Origin: Bacteroidota bacterium
GTDB lineage: Bacteria; Bacteroidota; Bacteroidia; Bacteroidales; Lentimicrobiaceae
NCBI GenBank assembly: GCA_009773515.1
Contig: WSXX01000015.1
Span: 54,913 to 118,912, forward strand
Length of the DNA stretch: 64,000 bases
Direction: 5' to 3'
Under the pieces are notes generated by a model that had not been told where the DNA came from, ran no database searches, and worked only from the letters and a program-made list of their open reading frames with translations. This document shows positions 45,047 to 53,465 of this stretch, in pieces. The translations under genes were made by a program, and so were the position numbers. Every line of letters begins with the position of its first letter. Position 1 is the stretch's first letter.

Positions 45047-45604
45047 TCAGCTTTTCGGTTCTTTTAATTCTGTGAGTTTGATGAGGGCAAAAAGTGCGTA
45101 GTTGATCATGTCGTAATAGTTGGCATCAACACCTTCCGAGATAAAAGTCTGACCTTTATTATCCTCTATCTGCTTAACCCTGAGCAATTTCATGAGAATT
45201 ATGTCGGTAAGCGAACTCACCCGCATATTGCGCCAGGCTTCGTCGTAATCATGGTTTTTGTCCATCATCAGGCTGCGTGCACCGTTGATGTATTTGTCGT
45301 AAAGTCTCTCCACTTCGGTGTGATCCATATTCAGGTCATCGCTGTTACCGAGTTCAAGCTGAATCAGTGCAATTACAGAGTAATTTACAATTCCGATAAA
45401 TTCAGGCCGTTCGTTTTCAACAACTTTATGTGAACCTTTCCCCTGAATGCTGCGGATTCGGTTTGCCTTGATGTAAATCTGATCGGTAAGCGATTCGGGA
45501 CGAAGCACCCGCCAGGCTGTTCCGTAATCCTTCATCTTGGTTAAAAATATATCTTTGCAGGCGCGAATGGTTGCGTCGAACTGCGAAGCGGTATCATTTG
45601 TCAT
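45047..45604 (-). CDS. DUF1599 family protein with duplicated domain
   Basis: A 185-residue protein made of two related halves: KDYGTAWRVLR.SLTDQIYIKANRIRSIQ (~25-54) and HDYDEAWRNMRVSSLTDIILMKLLRVKQIE (~118-147), each followed by a NY..IALIQL/NYALFALIKL helix. Each half resembles the all-alpha fold of nucleotide-binding MazG-like or DUF550 proteins, which is my inference. It is first in the minus-strand run and divergent from folP with 38 bp between the starts. Confidence 0.8.
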   Translation of the reverse strand: MTNDTASQFDATIRACKDIFLTKMKDYGTAWRVLRPESLTDQIYIKANRIRSIQGKGSHKVVENERPEFIGIVNYSVIALIQLELGNSDDLNMDHTEVERLYDKYINGARSLMMDKNHDYDEAWRNMRVSSLTDIILMKLLRVKQIEDNKGQTFISEGVDANYYDMINYALFALIKLTELKEPKS

Positions 45605-45642
45605 AAAATGCTGAAAATTAAATAACTGACTGTTTTAATGCA

Positions 45643-46536
45643 ATGACGGCAACACGCGCCGCTTGGGCGGATAAAGGTACATATTTTTCGCAAACCCGTT
45701 CAATCAGGTGCGGGAGTTTGGTGCTCGATCTTTCAAAGCCTGTAGTGATGGGCATTTTGAATGTAACTGCCGATTCGTTTTACGATGGCGGGCAATATTT
45801 AACTCCTTCACAGATAACCGACAGGGCAGGGGAGATGCTGCAGGCCGGAGCTGCAATTCTTGATATCGGAGCGCTCTCAACCCGGCCGGGAACGCACGGT
45901 GGGTTAGCCGAAGAGGAAGCAGAAAAGCTGATTCCAGCCATTGAACTGGTTCGCCGGCATTTTCCAGAAGCAATGATTTCTGCAGATACTTATCGCTCTT
46001 CGGTTGCTAAGCTGGCAGTTGATGCAGGTGCAGTTATTGTCAATGATATTTCGGGTGGCACCATGGATGAAAATATGCTCGGTTTTATGCTTGCCTCCGA
46101 AGCGGCGTATGTATTGATGCACATTCAGGGGACACCTGCAACCATGCAGCAAAAGCCGGTTTATGCTAATGTGGTTGCAGAAGTTAAAGCATTCTTCGAA
46201 AAGCAGCTTCAACCCTTCGTTGATGCCGGAAAACAGAATATTATTCTTGATCCCGGATTTGGTTTTGGCAAGGATGTGCATCATAATTACCAGTTACTTG
46301 CAGGCTTTGCTGATTTTGCAGAGTCTGGATTTCCGCTGCTGGCCGGTGTTTCTCGAAAATCGATGATTAATAAAGTGTTGCAGATCAAACCTTCGCAGGC
46401 ATTGAACGGAACCACCGTTCTCAATACCATTGCGTTAATGAATGGTGCAAATATTTTGAGGGTGCATGATGTAAAAGAGGCAGTAGAGGCGGTGAAGCTT
46501 TTTGATGCCTTGCAGGAATATGCGCCTAACCCCTGA
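45643..46536 (+). CDS. folP: Dihydropteroate synthase
   Basis: Joins hydroxymethyldihydropterin diphosphate to p-aminobenzoate in folate synthesis. The 297-residue TIM barrel has MGILNVTADSFYDGG, the loop LDIGALSTRPG, NDISGG and the C-terminal RVHDVKE. The last three codons and TGA stop lie inside an 88-bp repeat (first copy of the CCCCTGACAGGG family), so the native C-terminus has been replaced. In Bacteroidota folP normally precedes cdaA, which here is 7 kb away. Confidence 0.94.
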   Translation: MTATRAAWADKGTYFSQTRSIRCGSLVLDLSKPVVMGILNVTADSFYDGGQYLTPSQITDRAGEMLQAGAAILDIGALSTRPGTHGGLAEEEAEKLIPAIELVRRHFPEAMISADTYRSSVAKLAVDAGAVIVNDISGGTMDENMLGFMLASEAAYVLMHIQGTPATMQQKPVYANVVAEVKAFFEKQLQPFVDAGKQNIILDPGFGFGKDVHHNYQLLAGFADFAESGFPLLAGVSRKSMINKVLQIKPSQALNGTTVLNTIALMNGANILRVHDVKEAVEAVKLFDALQEYAPNP

Positions 46537-46617
46537 CAGGGTTTGTTGTTCCGCCAAAGGTGGCACCACTTTAGGTACAGGCTAATCCTTTGATAGGGCG
46601 GTAAACCCTGTCAGCGG
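46530..46617 (+). repeat. 88-bp repeat, copy 1 (overlaps the end of folP)
   Basis: Left end CCCCTGACAGGGTTT at 46530-46544; right end, inverted, AAACCCTGTCAGCGG at 46603-46617 with one mismatch. Its TGA at 46534-46536 is the folP stop codon. Confidence 0.9.
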
Positions 46618-46645
46618 TGGCGCTGCCCGCAACAAATCGCCTAAA

Positions 46646-46733
46646 CCCCTGACAGGGTTTGTTGTACCGCCAAAGGTGGCAGCATGGCAGACGCAGGCTA
46701 AAACTTTGATAGAGCGGTAAACCCTGTCAGGGG
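46646..46733 (+). repeat. 88-bp repeat, copy 2
   Basis: Perfect inverted ends CCCCTGACAGGGTTT (46646-46660) and AAACCCTGTCAGGGG (46719-46733); the same orientation as copy 1, 28 bp after it. It lies 14 bp before the stop of the PII-like gene. Confidence 0.92.
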
Positions 46734-46747
46734 TGGTACTGCAAATT

Positions 46748-47041
46748 TTACACACTTTGCAGAATATCCCACACAAAAGCCCTTATTCCTACTTCCGGAT
46801 TGATCTGATCGATTTTTCTGACTCTTTCGAGCAAAGGTTCGAGCATATCTTCCTGAATCATGGTCATCATGGCTGAGTTCATTTCGGGCCAGGTATGCGT
46901 GCCCATGCGGGGTTCACCGGTTTCGGAGCCCCGCCCTTTTACTTCGTTCCACCAGGTGAAGCCTTTTATGCCCAGCTGGTCAACAATGTATTCCACACGC
47001 TCTGTGTGTGCCTGATTAAATACAATAAATACTGCTTTCAT
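46748..47041 (-). CDS. PII-like small protein of an RND efflux operon
   Basis: A 97-residue protein whose order of elements matches the PII ferredoxin-like fold: KAVFIVFNQAHTERVEYIVDQLGIKGFTWWNEVKGRG, a short T-loop region (SETGEPRMGTHTWPEM), then MMTMIQEDMLEPLLERVRKI and GIRAFVWDI. The T-loop is shorter than in GlnB, so uridylylation is unlikely. It lies 10 bp after the RND pump gene, so it is last in the efflux operon and may sense a metabolite or the pump substrate. The family call is by pattern. Confidence 0.6.
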   Translation of the reverse strand: MKAVFIVFNQAHTERVEYIVDQLGIKGFTWWNEVKGRGSETGEPRMGTHTWPEMNSAMMTMIQEDMLEPLLERVRKIDQINPEVGIRAFVWDILQSV

Positions 47042-47051
47042 ATCTTAGGTT

Positions 47052-50000
47052 TTAATCCAGGGTCTGGAATTTCTTTCTGATTTTTTTTACTTTATCACGT
47101 TCACCACTTCGGGCAAGTACACCGTACATGACCGGAACAATCACCAACGTAACCAGGGTTGAAAATATAAGTCCGCCGATTACTGTTATTCCCATCGGGC
47201 GCCATATTTCAGATCCTTCACCGGTACTTAATGCCAGTGGAAGCATTCCAAGTATGGTGGTGAGTGCAGTCATCAATACCGGACGAATCCTCGATTTGCC
47301 CGAAACCACGATGGCTTCGTAAAGCTGTAATCCGCGGTCGCGCATCAGATTGGTGAAATCGACCAGCACAATTCCGTTCTTTACCACAATACCTATAAGC
47401 AGCACAGCTCCCAATGCAGCCACAACACTCAGGGTGGTTCCTGTGATCAGCAGTGCCAGAATTACTCCGGTAAATGCAAACGGGATTGAGAACATGATGA
47501 TAAATGGCATGGTAAACGACTCAAACTGCGATGCCATTACAATAAATACCAGCACCAGACTAAGCACCATCAGCAAGCCAAGGTCCATGAATGATTCCTG
47601 TTGATCTTCGTAAGCACCGCCCACCTGGATCAGCACTTCCTGAGGTACGCTCACTTCTTTTACAATTTTGTTGATTTCTGAAGCAAGCTCGCCCAGCGAA
47701 ACATTGTTTGGCTTGGCCGCCACGGTAACAATACGCTCTTTGCGTTTGTGCTGAATGGCTGGTGGCCCCCAGTATTCTTCTATGCGACCGATCTCTTTCA
47801 GCTTTATTTTCTTACCCAAAGGGCTGACAATGGTAATTTCTTCAAGGTCGGTGATGGAGCTGCGATACTGCTCTGAAAGCCTTACCCTGATTTCAAATTC
47901 ATCACCTTCTTCTTTGTATTGTGAAGCTGTCATACCATTGATACGGTTACGAATCATGGCTGAAACCGTGGCACTGTTCATCCCATGTAAGGCCATTTTC
48001 TCCTTGTCTAGGATAACCTGAAGCTCAGGTTTGTCGTTCTTCCGGCTAACGGTTACATCAGTAGCATGGGGCATTGCACCTATTTTTTTCTTTATTTCAT
48101 CGGCAATGGCGTTGGTTGTGTTGAAGTCATATCCATAAATTTCAACATCCACCGTGTTGGAGCCGCCCATGCCCATACCGCCGCCGGTTGTGGCAACACT
48201 AGCGGTTATTATTTCGGGGAAAAGGGCAATTTGCGGACGCATATCATCGGCAATCTGCCAAACGGTTCTTTCGCGGTCATCCACATCTTTCAACCGCATC
48301 ATAATGTTTATGATGTTTGATCCGGTAGTGCTGAAAAGTGAGAACATGCTTCCTTCATCGTCTGATCCTGAGGATGAAGCCATAATGATTACTTCCGGGT
48401 AACGCTCCGTAATCATTTGTTCAAGCTTACGGGTGGTTTTTATGGTTTCCTCAACACGGGTTCCGGTTTGCAGTTCAACGGCGAGGGTTATCCTCGATTC
48501 ATCAGTTTCGGGCATAAAGTCAGTGCCGACAAAACGTATCAGAAACATTGACAAAACAAAGATTCCCATCGCCGAAGCCATAATGGCTGTTTTGTGATGC
48601 AATGCCCATTTCAGGGTTTTGCCGTACCCATTCTCCATGGCTACAAGCAAAGGCTCAATGGTTGCCTGATATCCGAATCGGCGGGGTTTTTCTTTCTTTT
48701 CGCGAAGAACCAACATTCTGGATGCCATCATTGGAGTAATGGTGATTGCTGCCAGAGTTGATGTTACTACGGTTATGGTTACAATCCAGCCCAGCTGATT
48801 GAACATAACGCCGGTTATGCCGCCCACCATAGTAAGTGGGAAAAATACGGCCACTACCACGAGTGTGGTAATAATTACCGACAGCCATACTTCGTTGGTT
48901 GCGTATATGGCGGCTTCACGCGGACTGCTGCCTCGTTCGATGTGTTTGGTGATGTTTTCCAGCACCACAATGGCATCGTCAACCACCATACCAATGGCAA
49001 TGGAAAGTGAAGTGAGTGAAATTACGTTAATTGAATTTCCCGTAAGGAAAAGATAGATAAACGAAACAATCAGCGATATGGGAATGGTGAGCACAATGAT
49101 GAAAGTAGCCCGCCATCTGCCAAGGAAGAACAGAATCACCAGCACCACAAAGAAGAACGCCCACATCAGTGTTTGCGAAAGGTTGTTGATGGAGCCTTTG
49201 ATAAAGGTTGATGTGTCGATAATGAGGTCAATCTTTACATCAGGAGGCAGGGTTTTTTTCAGGATTTCGAGGTTTTCGTTGATTTCGCGCGCCACTTTAA
49301 CTGTGTTGGCGCCAGACTGCTTCATTACAAACATTCTGAGTCCGGTTCTGCTGTTGATTTTTTCCTCCAGCGAAAGATCTTTCAGTGAGTCGCGGACAGT
49401 TGCAACATCACGCAGGTAAATGGGCACACCATTAAAATTGCCTACCACCAGATTGGTGAGTTGCCGGCTTTCGGTAAACTCGCCCTGTATCCTGAGCTGG
49501 TAATCCATTTCGCCCATTTTGATGTTGCCCGAAGGCATGTTCATGTTTTCGGCAGCGATGGTGTTGCCGATCTGTTCAATGGTGAGGTTGTAGGCATCCA
49601 GTCTTTTGGGATCGGCATCCACATAAACAATACGTTTCGGAGCACCAATCATTGAAACCGATCCGACGCCTTCAACACGATTGAGGGGATTGATGATTTT
49701 TTCTTCAAGCAGTTTATCGAGACCCGGGTAGCTTTCGTCGGCGGTAACCGCATAAAAAACGATGGGCATCATGTTGGTGTTGAACTTGAAGATGGATGGC
49801 CGGTCAGCACCATCGGGCATATAGTCGTAAATGCGGTCAATAACATCTCGCACCTCGTTGGTGGCTTCATCAAGGTTGGCGCCCCAACTGAATTCGAGGG
49901 TGATAACTGAAATGTTGTCGCTGGAAACTGAGGTTACCTGCTTTACTTTGTCAACTGTATTCAGCGCATCTTCGAGGCGCTTGGTGATGTTGGTTTCAAT

Positions 50001-50174
50001 ATCGGCGGCATTGGCACCGGAGTATGTTGTCATCACCGAAAGAAAGGGCGGATCAATCTCAGGGTAGAGGTCGATAGGTATCCTCGACAAGGAGTATAAT
50101 CCCATCACAATTACAGCGGTAAAAACCATAAAAGTGGAAATGGGCTTATTTACAGCGGTTTTATATATGCTCAT
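47052..50174 (-). CDS. RND efflux pump inner-membrane protein (AcrB/MdtB-like)
   Basis: A 1040-residue HAE1-type pump with 12 predicted membrane helices in the 1+5+1+5 plan and two large periplasmic loops. The proton-relay DDAIVVLENI motif is near residue 400 (in helix 4). It uses proton flow to export hydrophobic compounds through the adaptor and TolC-like channel encoded just upstream. Confidence 0.94.
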   Translation of the reverse strand: MSIYKTAVNKPISTFMVFTAVIVMGLYSLSRIPIDLYPEIDPPFLSVMTTYSGANAADIETNITKRLEDALNTVDKVKQVTSVSSDNISVITLEFSWGANLDEATNEVRDVIDRIYDYMPDGADRPSIFKFNTNMMPIVFYAVTADESYPGLDKLLEEKIINPLNRVEGVGSVSMIGAPKRIVYVDADPKRLDAYNLTIEQIGNTIAAENMNMPSGNIKMGEMDYQLRIQGEFTESRQLTNLVVGNFNGVPIYLRDVATVRDSLKDLSLEEKINSRTGLRMFVMKQSGANTVKVAREINENLEILKKTLPPDVKIDLIIDTSTFIKGSINNLSQTLMWAFFFVVLVILFFLGRWRATFIIVLTIPISLIVSFIYLFLTGNSINVISLTSLSIAIGMVVDDAIVVLENITKHIERGSSPREAAIYATNEVWLSVIITTLVVVAVFFPLTMVGGITGVMFNQLGWIVTITVVTSTLAAITITPMMASRMLVLREKKEKPRRFGYQATIEPLLVAMENGYGKTLKWALHHKTAIMASAMGIFVLSMFLIRFVGTDFMPETDESRITLAVELQTGTRVEETIKTTRKLEQMITERYPEVIIMASSSGSDDEGSMFSLFSTTGSNIINIMMRLKDVDDRERTVWQIADDMRPQIALFPEIITASVATTGGGMGMGGSNTVDVEIYGYDFNTTNAIADEIKKKIGAMPHATDVTVSRKNDKPELQVILDKEKMALHGMNSATVSAMIRNRINGMTASQYKEEGDEFEIRVRLSEQYRSSITDLEEITIVSPLGKKIKLKEIGRIEEYWGPPAIQHKRKERIVTVAAKPNNVSLGELASEINKIVKEVSVPQEVLIQVGGAYEDQQESFMDLGLLMVLSLVLVFIVMASQFESFTMPFIIMFSIPFAFTGVILALLITGTTLSVVAALGAVLLIGIVVKNGIVLVDFTNLMRDRGLQLYEAIVVSGKSRIRPVLMTALTTILGMLPLALSTGEGSEIWRPMGITVIGGLIFSTLVTLVIVPVMYGVLARSGERDKVKKIRKKFQTLD

Positions 50175-50211
50175 TTTGTTTCGTCTTTAAAAAATTGTTG
50201 ACTCAGGTGCA

Positions 50212-51258
50212 CTATTCGCCTTCCACTTTTACTTTCATGCCATCGAGCAAACGAGCCTGCCCGCTCACAATTATTCTATCGCCTTTTTTAAGCTGATCAG
50301 AGTTGGCTTCCACCAGATCGTTGTAGCGTTTTCCGATGGTGACCGGTATTCGTTTCGCTATGCCGTTTTCCTCAACAAAAAGAAAACGATCGTTTGATCC
50401 CTGCATTTTCAGCACTGAAATAGATGGAAGGAGTATGGCTTCAACATGCTCAAGCTCCAGGGTTACACGGCTGAACATTCCCGGGCGCAGCAGGCCTTCT
50501 CGGTTTTCGACCTGCAGCTCAATATTGAAAGTCCGGCTGCCGGCATCCATGGTGGGATAGATGTTTGAGATGCGTCCTTTGAAAGTCTTTTCAGGATAAA
50601 TGTCGCTGACAATACTTGCTTCCATCCCGTTTTTTATCAAAGGAAAATATTTCTCAGAAACCGGCATAATGGCTTTCAGGTGGTCAATCTGCACCAGCGA
50701 AACAATTGCAGCTTTGCCAATGGGTGCAACAGGAGCACCCGAGTACATTTCGCCGGCTTCGAAGTATTTGCCAGAGATTACGCCACTGAATGGTGCCCTC
50801 AGCTTTGTGTTTTCCTGAAGAAAAGCTACATTGCTGCGGGTGATTTCGAGCTGCGATTTCATCTGATCGTACTGTTGCTGAGGCACACTTCCAACTTTTT
50901 GCAGGGTGTCGAAGCGTTTGAAGTCCACTTCAAGTGTCCGGAGCTGAATTTCAGCCTGATGCAACTGGGTTCTGTCCATTTGCACAATAAGATCGCCTTT
51001 GTTTACGCGCTTTCCGACTTCAACATAAATGGCTTCAATTCGCCCGGGAGATGCCGGAGCCATGTGCAGTTCTTCAAATGCCTGCAGACTGGCAGAATAC
51101 TCAACGGTACGTGCAACCTGTTGTATACTGAGTTCAGCAACTTTTACCATTTCAACTTTGTCGCTGCTTGCTGTTGTTTCGTTGTTTTTCTTTTCTGAAG
51201 TGCAGGAAAATGCGGTTACAGCCATTGCCAGCACGATGTATTTAAATGTTCTTTTCAT
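50212..51258 (-). CDS. RND periplasmic adaptor lipoprotein (AcrA-like)
   Basis: A 348-residue membrane-fusion protein with a lipobox at Cys19 (TAFSC), a split lipoyl domain (IEAIYVEVGKRVNKGDLIVQMD and LRAPFSGVISGKYFEAGE) around a helical hairpin, then beta-barrel and membrane-proximal domains. It links the pump and outer-membrane channel; the pump gene follows 37 bp downstream. Confidence 0.93.
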   Translation of the reverse strand: MKRTFKYIVLAMAVTAFSCTSEKKNNETTASSDKVEMVKVAELSIQQVARTVEYSASLQAFEELHMAPASPGRIEAIYVEVGKRVNKGDLIVQMDRTQLHQAEIQLRTLEVDFKRFDTLQKVGSVPQQQYDQMKSQLEITRSNVAFLQENTKLRAPFSGVISGKYFEAGEMYSGAPVAPIGKAAIVSLVQIDHLKAIMPVSEKYFPLIKNGMEASIVSDIYPEKTFKGRISNIYPTMDAGSRTFNIELQVENREGLLRPGMFSRVTLELEHVEAILLPSISVLKMQGSNDRFLFVEENGIAKRIPVTIGKRYNDLVEANSDQLKKGDRIIVSGQARLLDGMKVKVEGE

Positions 51259-51275
51259 TGTAACAGATGTATTTT

Positions 51276-52574
51276 TTAGTTCAGTTGTCCGTAAAGTTTT
51301 TGCAGTTGCACCCTTGCCTGCAATAACTGCATAATTGCAGTGATGTAGTCGGTTTCTGAGCGCAGGTAGTTATTATCGGCGTTGATCAGATCGAGTCCTG
51401 AAATCAATCCTTGCTCATATTTAAGTTTCAGACTAGAATAGACCCGTCGCGAAACTTCAACATTGGTTTTCTGGTTGATATAGGTTTCCAGATTGCTGTT
51501 GTAATTGTACAACAGTTGTTTTTCCTGTATCCTGAGCTGATCGCTGAGCAGGCTTTTGTTGTTTTGGGTGGTTTCCAGATCTATGCGCGATTGTTTTACC
51601 TGTGCATTGCGTACGCCACTTGAAAACAAAGGGATGTTCATCTGCAAGCCCACCATATTGGCCGGGGTCATGTCAAAGTCAGGTTTCAGAAGCTTATAGG
51701 TGTACCGGTAGTATCCCGAAAGGGTAGGCAATGCGTTGGCCCTTTGCATGTCGATCATTTTCCGGCTGACTATTTCCTGCTGATTCATCAGCCTGAAGTC
51801 TATGTGGTCTTCAATCCTGAAGCTGCTGCCCATGGATGAAGCGGCCAGTGCATTGTCGAGCATCTGACTGATTGGACTGATTAGTTCTAATTCCGTTTCG
51901 GCCGAAACCCCCAATTGAAGCCGGAGCAGATTGGTTGCCATTTCCATTTGGCGTTCTGATGATTTTACTGCATTCTGCATGGTGTTAACCTGCACAAACA
52001 ACTGGTCGAGGTCATTCTTTTCGATGATGCCGACACTTTCCAGGGCTGCTGTTTTGGTGTAAAGATCCTGCAGATTAATGAGGTTCTGACGCAGCAGTTT
52101 AAGTAGTTCGTCAGAGAGCAACACCAACTGATAACTTTCGGTAACCTGAGCCAATACTTCCATTTCAGTTTTTTCGATACTCATGTTGGCCATGTCTCTG
52201 TAAAGCCTTGCAGTTTGTATGCCTACAATATAATTTCCGCTGAATATCAATTGTGTGGCACTCAGATTAAAATTACTCTGGGGTTTGATTTCAATTTCGG
52301 AAGCCGGCATATTTTCGGCAAACCTGATTGACATTTTTGCGCCCAGTGCGTTTGAGTAATCCACGGCTGCATTCAACTGCGGCAATCCGTTGGCAATGGT
52401 TTCTCTGAGTGCAAGTTCTGCTTTATCGCGCGCCAGGTTTGAATTAAGAATGGTTTTGTTGTATTCCATTGCCTGTTTCCTGGCACCGTCGAGGTCGAGG
52501 GTGAGTGTTTGCTGCGCCTGAATCATGCCGGCAGAGCAGAGCAGAATTAGTAATGTTAATAGCTTGGTTCTCAT
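51276..52574 (-). CDS. TolC-like outer-membrane efflux protein
   Basis: A 432-residue outer-membrane factor with a signal peptide (LLTLLILLCSAGMIQAQ), long helical repeats and the typical C-terminal LKLKYEQGLISGLDLINADN motif. It overlaps the TetR gene by 4 bp (ATGA). Confidence 0.92.
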   Translation of the reverse strand: MRTKLLTLLILLCSAGMIQAQQTLTLDLDGARKQAMEYNKTILNSNLARDKAELALRETIANGLPQLNAAVDYSNALGAKMSIRFAENMPASEIEIKPQSNFNLSATQLIFSGNYIVGIQTARLYRDMANMSIEKTEMEVLAQVTESYQLVLLSDELLKLLRQNLINLQDLYTKTAALESVGIIEKNDLDQLFVQVNTMQNAVKSSERQMEMATNLLRLQLGVSAETELELISPISQMLDNALAASSMGSSFRIEDHIDFRLMNQQEIVSRKMIDMQRANALPTLSGYYRYTYKLLKPDFDMTPANMVGLQMNIPLFSSGVRNAQVKQSRIDLETTQNNKSLLSDQLRIQEKQLLYNYNSNLETYINQKTNVEVSRRVYSSLKLKYEQGLISGLDLINADNNYLRSETDYITAIMQLLQARVQLQKLYGQLN

Positions 52575-53200
52575 TGGTTTGTTTGTGTAAATTCGTTGTT
52601 GCTAAAGTATTTATCCATAAGGTCAACTCCTTTTCTGGTGCAGATTCCCCTGAAGTAAGGAAGAAAAATACAGTTCAGGGCATCGGGTTCAGTCGGCTCC
52701 AATGCCTTGAGCCTTTCGCTGCTGTGCATCAAACCGATAAGCTCATGCAGAAAAGTATCGACAAGGTCAATCCTTATGTCTTTACGGAAGATACTTTCTC
52801 TTATGCCTTTCTCAAGCAGTGTGTATGAAGCTGAAAATTCTTTCAGGTTCTTTTCGTCGGCATACATGGTTGCGTTTATCAGCGGGAAGTACTTTTTGAC
52901 ATCTTCTGTAAAGACATGCGCGAAGCCTTTGCGCCTTTCAGTTTCCATTTTCAGGATAAGGAATATGGCTTCTATCACATGCTCGGTTTTTGAGATAATG
53001 CCGATCATTTCTTCATTGTTCCTCACAATCATTTCGCGAAGCACCTGAATTACCAGATCGTCTTTGTCTTTGAAGAGTTCGTAAATTGTCCGTTTCGATA
53101 TTCCTAACTCGCTGGCTATAAAATCCATGGTAACATTACGTATACCCATGCTCAGAAACAGGGCTGAGGCTTTTTCTATAATCCTTTCTCGTGTGTCCAT
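52571..53200 (-). CDS. TetR/AcrR family repressor of the efflux operon
   Basis: A 209-residue regulator. The N-terminal helix-turn-helix (MDFIASELGISKRTIYELFKDKDDLV, about residues 25-50) is typical; the C-terminal part is the ligand domain. It is the first gene of the operon, overlapping tolC by 4 bp, and probably represses its own promoter through the palindromes at 53233-53275. Confidence 0.9.
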   Translation of the reverse strand: MDTRERIIEKASALFLSMGIRNVTMDFIASELGISKRTIYELFKDKDDLVIQVLREMIVRNNEEMIGIISKTEHVIEAIFLILKMETERRKGFAHVFTEDVKKYFPLINATMYADEKNLKEFSASYTLLEKGIRESIFRKDIRIDLVDTFLHELIGLMHSSERLKALEPTEPDALNCIFLPYFRGICTRKGVDLMDKYFSNNEFTQTNQ

Positions 53201-53223
53201 AATGAGGTACTGTTTTGGAGGTG

Positions 53224-53231
53224 CAAAACTA
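53224..53231 (-). promoter_or_regulatory. -7 box (TAGTTTTG) of the efflux operon
   Basis: Full minus-strand match to TAnnTTTG, 24 bp before the TetR start; it abuts the 9-bp inverted repeat at 53233. Confidence 0.5.
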
Positions 53232-53232
53232 T

Positions 53233-53275
53233 AAAACTTTTTCGGTTTAAAAGTTTTCTTAACATAATTTATGTT
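53233..53275. promoter_or_regulatory. Candidate TetR operators (two palindromes)
   Basis: AAAACTTTT (53233-53241) and AAAAGTTTT (53249-53257) form a perfect 9-bp inverted repeat with a 7-bp spacer. AACATAATTTATGTT (53261-53275) is a perfect 15-bp palindrome. Both lie directly upstream of the -7 box, where a repressor would block RNA polymerase. Confidence 0.5.
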
Positions 53276-53286
53276 TATCGCCTAGA

Positions 53287-53378
53287 CCCCTGACAGGGTT
53301 CTACTTCCAATTAATTAAGGGGTTCACCAGTAACTAAGGGGCAGACAATCTTTGCAGAGCGTGTAAACCTGTCAGAGG
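53287..53378 (+). repeat. Diverged repeat of the 88-bp family, copy 3 (92 bp)
   Basis: CCCCTGACAGGGTT at 53287-53300 and the degenerate right end AAACCTGTCAGAGG at 53365-53378, same orientation as the others; the centre is diverged. It lies between the efflux operon and cdaA. Confidence 0.8.
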
Positions 53379-53465
53379 TGGACAATTTGCCTGTCGGAAG
53401 TTTTCATCAACTGTCTTTTCTTTATTTCTCCCGCATTTGTGTAATTTTGCAAAAAGCCAGAAATT

